From assembly GCA_009704285.1 (NCBI GenBank), contig WLEM01000029.1, positions 1-6,333 on the forward strand: a stretch of 6,333 bases of DNA, read 5' to 3'. The notes under the pieces were generated by a model, which was not told the origin of the DNA, made no database searches, and was given only the letters and a program-made list of their open reading frames with translations. Within the stretch, counting starts at the first letter, position 1; each line of letters starts with the position of its first letter. A program made the position numbers and the translations under genes. Positions 1-6,333 of the stretch are shown here, in pieces. The DNA comes from Actinomycetota bacterium. Lineage in GTDB: Bacteria > Actinomycetota > Actinomycetes > Nanopelagicales > Nanopelagicaceae.

Positions 1-28
1 CATTCGTGAAGTTGACGCAGTCTCTTAA
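1..28 (+). CDS. smc: Probable 3' end of smc (chromosome segregation ATPase), partial
   Basis: One open frame enters from the left edge and reads IREVDAVS before TAA at 26-28. The peptide is too short to identify a family alone. The call rests on position: smc lies directly upstream of ftsY in many actinobacteria and firmicutes, and SMC proteins end just after a conserved 'S-x-R-(L/I)' stretch, which a final 'IRE...' would suit. Ten bases, including a run of eight A's (27-34), separate its stop from the ftsY ATG, so the two are probably co-transcribed. Another upstream gene cannot be excluded. Confidence 0.45.
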
Positions 29-38
29 AAAAAAGTAA

Positions 39-875
39 ATGAGTTTATTTAAGCGACTACTTAATGCAGTTAGAGCTGGATCAGTTTCTCAGGATCAGTG
101 GGATGAGATTAGAAGTGCGTTAATCACAGCAGATCTTGGGGTTAAGTTAGCTGATCAGGTAATTGAACAAGCTAAATCAACTAAACCAGAGGATGCTAAA
201 CAGGTCATTAAAGAGCAGCTGTCGCAATGGCTTAGCAAGAAGGATCGAAAGTTAACTCTTACACCTAATGATGTAAGCACAATTTTGATAGTTGGAGTAA
301 ACGGCACAGGTAAAACAACTACTACAGCAAAGCTTGCAAATTTAATCAAAAATGAAGGCAACAAGGTGTTGCTCGCTGCAGCCGATACCTTCCGGGCTGC
401 TGCGGTTGATCAATTACAAACTTGGGCTAATCGAATAGATATTGAGGTGGTGACGGGTGCTACCAATAGTGACCCAGCTTCAGTGGCTTTTTCAGCAATT
501 AGTAAAGCAAAAAGTGAAAAGTATGACTGTCTCATCGTTGATACCGCGGGCAGATTACATACTAAGAATAATTTAATGTCAGAGCTAGAGAAGATAATTA
601 AAGTCATTGAGAAGCAGTCACCCATAAATGAAATTTTGTTGGTTATAGATGCCACCACTGGGCAAAACGGTATTAACCAAGCCAAGAGCTTTATTGAATC
701 AGCAGGGGTAACTGGATTGATACTCACCAAACTAGATGGCGGGGCAAAGGGTGGGATTGGCATAGCGATTGAAAAGGAGTTTGGATTACCGATTAAGTTC
801 ACCGGCTGGGGTGAGCAGATAACAGATTTAGCCGCCTTTGACCCGGAGCAGTACCTAGACTCCTTGTTTGAGTAA
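39..875 (+). CDS. ftsY: FtsY, signal recognition particle receptor GTPase (short form, NG domain only)
   Basis: FtsY docks ribosome-SRP complexes at the SecYEG translocon, and FtsY and Ffh activate each other's GTPase. Residues 1-70 form the N-domain helices, including the 'ALITADLG' motif near 27-34. The G domain follows: P-loop GVNGTGKTT (86-94), DTFRAAAVDQL (116-126), DTAGR (168-172), TKLDG (230-234) and the closing GWGEQITDL (256-264). 'DTFRAAA' and 'GGAKGG' (234-239) mark FtsY rather than Ffh. At 278 aa it is shorter than typical FtsY. The acidic A domain, or the N-terminal transmembrane helix common in actinobacterial FtsY, is missing. The start is firm because the in-frame codon immediately before the ATG is TAA (36-38). 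Only a short amphipathic stretch (MSLFKRLLNAV) precedes the N domain and could contact lipid. There is no Shine-Dalgarno, only an A-rich leader after the putative smc stop. Family assignment is certain. Confidence 0.97.
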   Translation: MSLFKRLLNAVRAGSVSQDQWDEIRSALITADLGVKLADQVIEQAKSTKPEDAKQVIKEQLSQWLSKKDRKLTLTPNDVSTILIVGVNGTGKTTTTAKLANLIKNEGNKVLLAAADTFRAAAVDQLQTWANRIDIEVVTGATNSDPASVAFSAISKAKSEKYDCLIVDTAGRLHTKNNLMSELEKIIKVIEKQSPINEILLVIDATTGQNGINQAKSFIESAGVTGLILTKLDGGAKGGIGIAIEKEFGLPIKFTGWGEQITDLAAFDPEQYLDSLFE

Positions 876-906
876 GTAACACAGACTTAACAATTCTGGC
901 CAAACT

Positions 907-922
907 GTCACTAAACGGAAAC
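907..922 (+). promoter_or_regulatory. Candidate GlnR box upstream of amtB
   Basis: GTCAC (907-911), six bases, then GAAAC (918-922) matches the published actinobacterial GlnR consensus gTnAC-n6-GaAAC at every specified base. It lies about 107 bp upstream of the amtB start, and amtB-glnK is a classical GlnR target in Streptomyces and mycobacteria. A weaker version, GTAAC-n6-TTAAC, sits at 876-891 immediately after the ftsY stop, but the gap between the two is 15 bases rather than the usual 6. GlnR itself is not in this window, so the regulator is inferred. Confidence 0.45.
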
Positions 923-1028
923 TTTAAAAGCCACTTGATTTAACCCATCTGGGCCAAGGTATCGCTATCTCAACGGCGAGGTTTCACAATCAATACTGCG
1001 CAAGTGGTATTTGGCAATCGGAGATTAA

Positions 1029-2668
<1,640 letters not shown>

Positions 2669-2676
2669 ATAAAATG

Positions 2677-2682
2677 TAAGAT
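2677..2682 (+). promoter_or_regulatory. Candidate -10 element for a leaderless ffh transcript
   Basis: TAAGAT fits the actinobacterial TAnnnT -10 pattern and ends six bases before the ffh ATG. That spacing would place the transcription start on the A of the ATG. No Shine-Dalgarno lies in the 20-base gap after glnK. No convincing -35 is seen at 17 bases (GAATCT), which is common for such promoters. It is a prediction from pattern and spacing only. Confidence 0.45.
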
Positions 2683-2688
2683 GCACCC

Positions 2689-4110
2689 ATGTTTGAAGCG
2701 TTGGGCCAGAGGTTTACCACGCTGTTCTCTGGCCTACGTGGCAAAGTTTCGCAGTCTCAGTTAAATGCCTTTGCCGCTGATATAAAAACTGCTCTATTAG
2801 ATTCAGATGTAGCACTATCTGTAGCCGAGAGTTTTTCAAACCAGGTTCTAGAAAAGTTCACTCGAAACTCTGATGAAATCAATCGAAGCACAAATCCATC
2901 ACAAAAAATATTTGAAATTGTTAATCAACAATTAGTTGAAATTTTAGGTGGCTCTGCTCGTAGGGTTCGATACGCAAAAGTTGCACCTACCGTGATCCTA
3001 TTAACCGGTTTACAGGGAGCGGGAAAAACCTCACTCGCTGGCAAGTTAGCGCATTACTTAAAAAGTGAAGGTAACACCCCAATACTGGTTGCAGCAGATT
3101 TACAAAGACCAAATGCAGTAAATCAATTACAAGTAGTTGGTCAATCGGTGAAGATTCCGGTATTTGCCCCAGAGCCAGGTAATGGGGTTGGTGATCCAGT
3201 ATCAGTTGCAAAAGCTGGTGTTCAGTTTGCTCGAGAGAAACTTCATAATTTTGTGATTGTAGATACTGCTGGCCGCACTGGAATTGATCAGGAGTTAATG
3301 ACTCAGATAGTAAATGTTCGAGATGCCGTAAAGCCAGATGAGATATTTTTTGTTGTCGATGCTATGACTGGACAGGATGCGGCATTAAGTGCAAAAGCTT
3401 TTTCTGAAGGGGTTGGCTTTGACGCAGTTGTACTAACCAAACTAGATGGTGATGCCAGAGGTGGAGCTGCTTTATCAATTGTCAGCGTCACTGGAAAACC
3501 AATTATTTTCGCATCAACGGGTGAGAAGATTGCAGATTTTGATCTTTTCTATCCAGACCGAATGGCTTCAAGAATTCTTGGCATGGGTGATGTTGCCTCC
3601 CTTGCCGAGCAGGCAAAGCGAGCAATGCCAGAAGAGATGTCGAAGAAGTTAGAGGATAAGTTTACAAAAGGTGAGGACTTCACCTTTGAAGACTTCTTAT
3701 CCCAGCTAGAGGCTATGAAAAATATGGGAAGTATGAGCAAACTTCTTGGATTATTACCAGGATCAGCTGGGATGAAAAAACAAATTGATAATTTTGATGA
3801 ATCTGAGTTAGTGCGAACTAGAGCAATTATTCAATCAATGACGCCACAAGAGCGCAATGAGCCAAAGATATTGAATGGTTCAAGGCGTTCACGAATTGCA
3901 CGGGGTAGTGGTCGAGCAGTTTCTGAGATCAACTCATTAGTTGAAAGATTCACACAAGCTCAAAAAATGATGAAACAAATGCGTAGCGGCAATTTACCGG
4001 CAGGAATGCCTAATCTCGGTGGCCTGCCAAAGATGGCTCAACCAAGTAACACTCCAAAGAAGAAATCCAGATCTGGAAACCCAGCCAAACGGGCTTTAGA
4101 GCAGGGGTAG
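2689..4110 (+). CDS. ffh: Ffh, signal recognition particle protein (SRP54 GTPase)
   Basis: Ffh binds hydrophobic signal sequences on nascent chains together with 4.5S RNA and hands the ribosome to FtsY. Domains in order: N domain (1-95) with ALLDSDVAL (35-43); G domain with P-loop GLQGAGKTS (107-115), DLQRPNAVNQL (137-147), DTAGR (192-196), TKLDGDARGG (250-259) and STGEKIADF (276-284); then the linker GMGDV (298-302) and a methionine-rich M domain. In the M domain the finger-loop region is MGSMSKLLGLLPG (346-358) and the RNA-binding helix is SRRSRIARGSG (398-408). The tail (about 450-473) is basic. The residue after DTAGR is Thr, where Leu is usual, and the P-loop ends in Ser rather than Thr; neither removes a catalytic residue. 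At 473 aa it is on the short side for actinobacteria. The ATG has no Shine-Dalgarno and may be leaderless. All functional motifs are intact. Confidence 0.97.
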   Translation: MFEALGQRFTTLFSGLRGKVSQSQLNAFAADIKTALLDSDVALSVAESFSNQVLEKFTRNSDEINRSTNPSQKIFEIVNQQLVEILGGSARRVRYAKVAPTVILLTGLQGAGKTSLAGKLAHYLKSEGNTPILVAADLQRPNAVNQLQVVGQSVKIPVFAPEPGNGVGDPVSVAKAGVQFAREKLHNFVIVDTAGRTGIDQELMTQIVNVRDAVKPDEIFFVVDAMTGQDAALSAKAFSEGVGFDAVVLTKLDGDARGGAALSIVSVTGKPIIFASTGEKIADFDLFYPDRMASRILGMGDVASLAEQAKRAMPEEMSKKLEDKFTKGEDFTFEDFLSQLEAMKNMGSMSKLLGLLPGSAGMKKQIDNFDESELVRTRAIIQSMTPQERNEPKILNGSRRSRIARGSGRAVSEINSLVERFTQAQKMMKQMRSGNLPAGMPNLGGLPKMAQPSNTPKKKSRSGNPAKRALEQG

Positions 4111-4212
4111 AAGCCAAATTTGGGTTTCTATGCGCCTGCTGGCAAGATTAGCCATCTGCTAACGGGACCCTCTAACCCATAGCAATATTTATCCGCAAGG
4201 TTAGCTCTGGAT

Positions 4213-4233
4213 GTAAACGCCCCCGCTGTTTAC
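4213..4233 (+). repeat. Inverted repeat GTAAAC-n9-GTTTAC upstream of rpsP
   Basis: GTAAAC (4213-4218) and GTTTAC (4228-4233) are perfect inverted arms around a nine-base C-rich loop, extendable by one G-U pair. The right arm overlaps the place where a -35 would lie for the -10-like TAATTT at 4250-4255. It could be a dyad operator for a DNA-binding protein or an RNA hairpin. No U-run follows, so it is not a standard terminator. Confidence 0.4.
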
Positions 4234-4249
4234 TAAAGAATCAGCCGAA

Positions 4250-4255
4250 TAATTT
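4250..4255 (+). promoter_or_regulatory. Candidate -10 element for rpsP
   Basis: TAATTT fits the TAnnnT pattern and would start transcription near 4262, just at the ribosome site AGGGAG (4261-4266) of rpsP. A 17-base spacer leads back to TGTTTA (4227-4232), a poor -35 that lies in the right arm of the inverted repeat. An AT-rich gap makes such matches common, so confidence is low. Confidence 0.3.
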
Positions 4256-4270
4256 TCTATAGGGAGTTTT

Positions 4271-4840
4271 GTGTCAGTAAAAATCAAGTTAATGCGTCTT
4301 GGAAAGATCCGCACACCTCATTTTCGAATTGTGATTGCAGATTCTCGTTCAGCGAGAAACTCAAAAGCAATTGAAGAGATTGGCCGGTACTCACCAGCGT
4401 CAGAGCCATCTTTAATTGAAGTAAATTCAGAGCGAGTTCAATACTGGTTAGGTGTTGGCGCTCAACCTACTGAGGCTGTGACTGCACTTCTAAAAATTAC
4501 TGGTGACTATCAAAAAGCTAACGGACTACCAGGCAGTGAAGGAACTCTTAAGCCACAGCCAGTAAAGATTGATAAGCGAGTTGCTTATGAAACTGCTGTT
4601 AAAGAGGCGATGAATGAACCAGCAGATGGCGCCACAACTTTAAAGAAAAAAGCTGCTGAGAAATTAGCTGCTAAGAATGCTCCAGTAGTTGAGGAGTCTG
4701 CACCAGTGGCTGAAACACCAGTTGCACAAGAAGCGGCTGCTGTTGAACAACCTGCAGTTGAGCAAGCAGCTCCAGAGGCTGAACAAACTCCAGCTGAAGT
4801 TGTTGCAGAAGCGCCTGCAGAAGAAACTCCACAAGCTTAA
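4271..4840 (+). CDS. rpsP: Ribosomal protein S16 with a long acidic Ala/Glu/Pro tail
   Basis: S16 is an early-binding protein of the 30S subunit, needed for 16S rRNA folding. Residues 1-82 are the conserved core: it begins [20 protein letters not shown], continues with [20 protein letters not shown] (23-42) and ends with the [15 protein letters not shown] helix region (56-70). Residues 83-136 are a charged, partly basic extension of the kind seen in actinobacterial S16. Residues 137-189 are low-complexity, with twelve Glu and no Lys, Arg or Asp, which is unusual for an rRNA-binding protein and is probably disordered and solvent-exposed. The GTG start has AGGGAG (4261-4266) four bases upstream. 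The next gene, lepB, begins 14 bases after the stop; khpA, rimM, trmD and rplS, which normally intervene in actinobacteria, are absent. Confidence 0.96.
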   Translation: MSVKIKLMRLGKIRTPHFRIVIADSRSARNSKAIEEIGRYSPASEPSLIEVNSERVQYWLGVGAQPTEAVTALLKITGDYQKANGLPGSEGTLKPQPVKIDKRVAYETAVKEAMNEPADGATTLKKKAAEKLAAKNAPVVEESAPVAETPVAQEAAAVEQPAVEQAAPEAEQTPAEVVAEAPAEETPQA

Positions 4841-4854
4841 GTTAACTAACACTC

Positions 4855-5532
4855 ATGCTTAAGAAGGGTTCGTTCCTTCGGGAACTGCCTATTATTGTTG
4901 TTTCTGCACTGATAGTTTCTATCGTTGTTAAAACATTTCTGCTTCACTTTTTTTACATTCCAACAGGTTCCATGGAAAACACCTTGCAAATCGGTGATCG
5001 AATTGCGGTAAATAAGTTTGGGGCACTTTTTAGTGAGGTAAAACGTGGTGAGGTAGTTGTATTTGGAGACCCAGATAACTGGCTAGGCCAAGCCCAACAA
5101 TCTAATGATCCTAAGCCGATCGCTCTACTCAAATCTGGATTGATATCTGTTGGAGTACTGCCTGATCCTGCAAAGCAGTATTTAATAAAACGAGTTATTG
5201 GAGTCGGTGGGGATAATGTCACCTGTTGCGATGCAAATGAAAAGTTGCAAGTAAATGGAGTTTCAATAGATGAGCCATACATTTACAGTGGCGATAAACC
5301 TAGTGAGACCAAGTTCAATATAGACGTGCCAGAAGGCTTTCTTTGGGTTATGGGTGACCACCGTGCTGCAAGTGCAGATTCAAGATACCAACCCGATAGT
5401 GCCAATAGTGGAATGGTGCCACTTAGTAAAGTAGTAGGCCGCGCCACATTTATAGTTTGGCCAATCAGAAATATAGCAATTATTGAAAAGGGTAATGATT
5501 TAAAAGAAATACCAGTTAAAACCAATCCTTAA
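4855..5532 (+). CDS. lepB: Signal peptidase I (LepB)
   Basis: LepB removes signal peptides from exported proteins on the outer face of the cytoplasmic membrane. A single N-terminal membrane span (about 11-34) is followed by the catalytic domain. The Ser/Lys dyad is S39 in PTGSM (36-40) and K112 in KRVIGVGGD (112-120). The conserved GDHRAASADSR block is at 167-177. The CCDANEKLQVNG segment (124-135) resembles other actinobacterial SPase I proteins. At 225 aa it is complete and lacks a long cytoplasmic extension. No Shine-Dalgarno is visible in the 14-base gap after rpsP, so translation may depend on coupling or on an unstructured start. The N-terminal coding sequence contains a cUUCGg hairpin. 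The gene is placed next to rnhB as in most actinobacteria, but directly behind rpsP, which is not typical. Confidence 0.96.
   Translation: MLKKGSFLRELPIIVVSALIVSIVVKTFLLHFFYIPTGSMENTLQIGDRIAVNKFGALFSEVKRGEVVVFGDPDNWLGQAQQSNDPKPIALLKSGLISVGVLPDPAKQYLIKRVIGVGGDNVTCCDANEKLQVNGVSIDEPYIYSGDKPSETKFNIDVPEGFLWVMGDHRAASADSRYQPDSANSGMVPLSKVVGRATFIVWPIRNIAIIEKGNDLKEIPVKTNP
4872..4885 (+). other. RNA hairpin with a cUUCGg tetraloop inside the lepB 5' coding end
   Basis: GTTCC (4872-4876), TTCG (4877-4880) and GGAAC (4881-4885) form a perfect five-base-pair stem closed by C-G around UUCG, the especially stable tetraloop class. It starts 17 bases downstream of the first base of the lepB ATG, near the downstream edge of the initiating ribosome. 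No U-tract follows, so it is not a terminator. The bases also encode ordinary residues (SFLRE), so a role in expression is only a suggestion. Confidence 0.5.
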
Positions 5533-5535
5533 CTT

Positions 5536-6135
5536 ATGATTGAGCAAACATTGCTGCAAGCTGGTATCAAGAGTATTGCAGGTGTTGATGAAGCAGGGCG
5601 TGGACCATGCGCTGGCCCGCTAGTTGTAGCAGCGGTTGTTTTATTAGATCCCTTCTCGCCAGCACTTTCTCAAGTTAAAGATTCTAAGGAACTTACTGAA
5701 TCAAAGCGCGAAGAGCTATTTGATGTTGTAGTTAATAACTCAAGCTCATACTCAATTATAGAGATATCAGCTGATGAAATTGATCAATATGGACTGCACA
5801 AATGCAACATAGAGGGTATGCGTAGGGCAGTTAATGGTTTATCACAAACACCGGAGTACGTATTAACTGATGGTTATGCAATTCCAGGATTGACTGTGCC
5901 AAATCTGTCAGTATGGAAAGGAGATCAGGTTGCTATTTCAATAAGCGCTGCTTCAATCTTGGCAAAGGTTTATCGAGATCGAATCATGATTGAGTTGGAT
6001 AAGCAGTACCCTAATTACGGATTCGCTAGTCACAAAGGGTATATAACAGCATTACACACAGACTCAATTAGAAAACATGGAGTTCTACCAATACATCGCA
6101 AATCATTTTCCAATATCTCAGCATTATTGGGTTAA
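5536..6135 (+). CDS. rnhB: Ribonuclease HII
   Basis: RNase HII cuts the RNA strand of RNA-DNA hybrids and starts removal of single ribonucleotides misincorporated in DNA. The type 2 RNase H fold is clear: GVDEAGRGP (16-24) gives catalytic D18 and E19 and the GRG substrate-sensing motif (21-23). DSK lies at 49-51. D112 in TDGY and D130 in KGDQ complete the four acidic metal ligands. SISAASILAKVYRD (135-148) and HKGY (166-169, with Y169 the family's conserved tyrosine) follow. At 199 aa the length is usual and the protein is intact. The ATG comes three bases after the lepB stop with no Shine-Dalgarno, so translation is probably coupled to lepB. The DUF2469-type gene that commonly follows rnhB in actinobacteria is not present. 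Confidence 0.97.
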   Translation: MIEQTLLQAGIKSIAGVDEAGRGPCAGPLVVAAVVLLDPFSPALSQVKDSKELTESKREELFDVVVNNSSSYSIIEISADEIDQYGLHKCNIEGMRRAVNGLSQTPEYVLTDGYAIPGLTVPNLSVWKGDQVAISISAASILAKVYRDRIMIELDKQYPNYGFASHKGYITALHTDSIRKHGVLPIHRKSFSNISALLG

Positions 6136-6198
6136 CTAGTAATCAACAGTTTTTTTCTAAGGAAGCAATAAATATCGTTACTTTGATAAGTTTCTGAA

Positions 6199-6330
6199 GT
6201 GATTGACGAAAAAACTGCCCGATTAATTCTGTTCTCTGCTATCACGCCGGGTAATGTTTTTTGGGGTAATCAGGTTGCAAGCCTTGGTGCCTCTCAGGTT
6301 TATCAAAAAATTATCAAGGAAGGCAGTTAG
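6199..6330 (+). pseudogene. dprA: DprA-like N-terminal fragment, stopped after 43 codons
   Basis: The frame from GTG at 6199 reads VIDEKTARLILFSAI, then TPGNVFWG, then ASLGASQVYQKIIKEGS, before TAG at 6328-6330. This resembles the N-terminal helical region of actinobacterial DprA, which loads RecA on incoming single-stranded DNA: 'xRxARLxLxxxxEPGD' followed by 'LGxxxxxxxIxxG'. The upstream in-frame stop is TAA at 6187-6189, so GTG is the only good start. There is no strong ribosome site. The stop falls where the DprA chain should continue, so the gene is either broken, frameshifted (the -1 frame stays open through the last bases) or affected by a sequence error. The window ends three bases later, so downstream coding cannot be checked. 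The family call rests on a short match recalled from memory; a small unrelated ORF is possible. Confidence 0.4.
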
Positions 6331-6333
6331 ATC

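Larger units (their letters stand above)
4111..4270 (+). other. ffh-rpsP intergenic region with several small inverted repeats
   Basis: This 160-base gap has no convincing coding frame. It is the longest gap in the window. It holds a CCAAATTTGG palindrome (4113-4122), a TTAGC/GCTAA hairpin (4148-4162, five-base loop), and the segment GGTTAGC (4199-4205), which could pair with either GCTAAC (4158-4163) or CTAACC (4172-4177). These pairings exclude one another. No U-tract follows any stem, so I see no intrinsic terminator for ffh. The region may be an rpsP leader, spacer or processing region; no known RNA family is recognised. Confidence 0.4.

Noticed and set aside
27..34. Run of eight A's before ftsY as a slippage or frameshift site
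   Set aside because: It begins with the last two bases of the upstream stop codon and lies outside the ftsY frame, so slippage would not alter either protein.
727..740. Near-identical DNA stretch shared by ftsY (about 727) and ffh (about 3436)
   Set aside because: The shared ACCAAACTAGATGG encodes the TKLDG motif of two homologous GTPases; it is homology and not a mobile or regulatory repeat.
155..802. Minus-strand open frames opposite ftsY
   Set aside because: They mirror the strongly conserved ftsY coding strand, have no plausible ribosome sites and resemble no protein family.
935..971. Sigma-70-type amtB promoter (TTGATT with GGTATC or TATCTC)
   Set aside because: No -10 at good spacing matches well; several equally poor choices exist.
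4113..4122. CCAAATTTGG palindrome just after ffh as a terminator
   Set aside because: The palindrome has no loop and no U-tract after it.
6127..6156. Intrinsic terminator after rnhB (weak stem followed by seven T's)
   Set aside because: The stem TTG-GTT/AATCAA is AT-rich, has a bulge and a G-U pair, overlaps the rnhB stop region and is separated from the T-run by three bases; too weak to call.

Overview
The window is a chromosomal housekeeping segment, entirely on the + strand and tightly packed. Gene order and protein style point to an actinobacterium: SRP receptor (ftsY), ammonium transporter (amtB), PII protein (glnK), SRP GTPase (ffh), ribosomal protein S16 (rpsP), signal peptidase I (lepB) and RNase HII (rnhB), with what looks like the tail of smc upstream and the N-terminus of dprA downstream. 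The DNA is AT-leaning, intergenic gaps are short, and several genes normally found in these clusters are absent. This fits a genome-streamlined, low-GC aquatic lineage such as the freshwater acI group (Nanopelagicales). That placement is inference from style, not a database match.

Region by region: 1-28 is the probable last codons of smc. 39-875 is a very short FtsY with no N-terminal membrane anchor. 876-1028 is a regulatory gap containing a GlnR-like box (GTCAC-n6-GAAAC). 1029-2668 is amtB-glnK, overlapping by ATGA. 2689-4110 is ffh, with no Shine-Dalgarno but a -10-like TAAGAT six bases before its ATG, as in leaderless actinobacterial genes. 4111-4270 is a gap rich in small inverted repeats with a candidate rpsP promoter. 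4271-6135 is a close-packed rpsP-lepB-rnhB run. 6199-6330 is a DprA-like N-terminus that meets a stop after 43 codons.

Functionally, FtsY and Ffh are the two GTPases that deliver membrane and secreted proteins to the translocon, and LepB cleaves the signal peptides of exported proteins. AmtB and GlnK form the ammonium uptake and sensing pair. RpsP and RnhB belong to ribosome assembly and DNA maintenance.

I see no CRISPR array, prophage, insertion sequence, tRNA, rRNA or clearly novel system. The points worth a second look are gene losses from conserved clusters (glnD; khpA-rimM-trmD-rplS; the genes normally between rnhB and dprA), the candidate nitrogen-control site, the anchorless FtsY, the AmtB periplasmic-site substitution, the leaderless ffh start, the acidic tail of S16 and a cUUCGg hairpin at the start of lepB.
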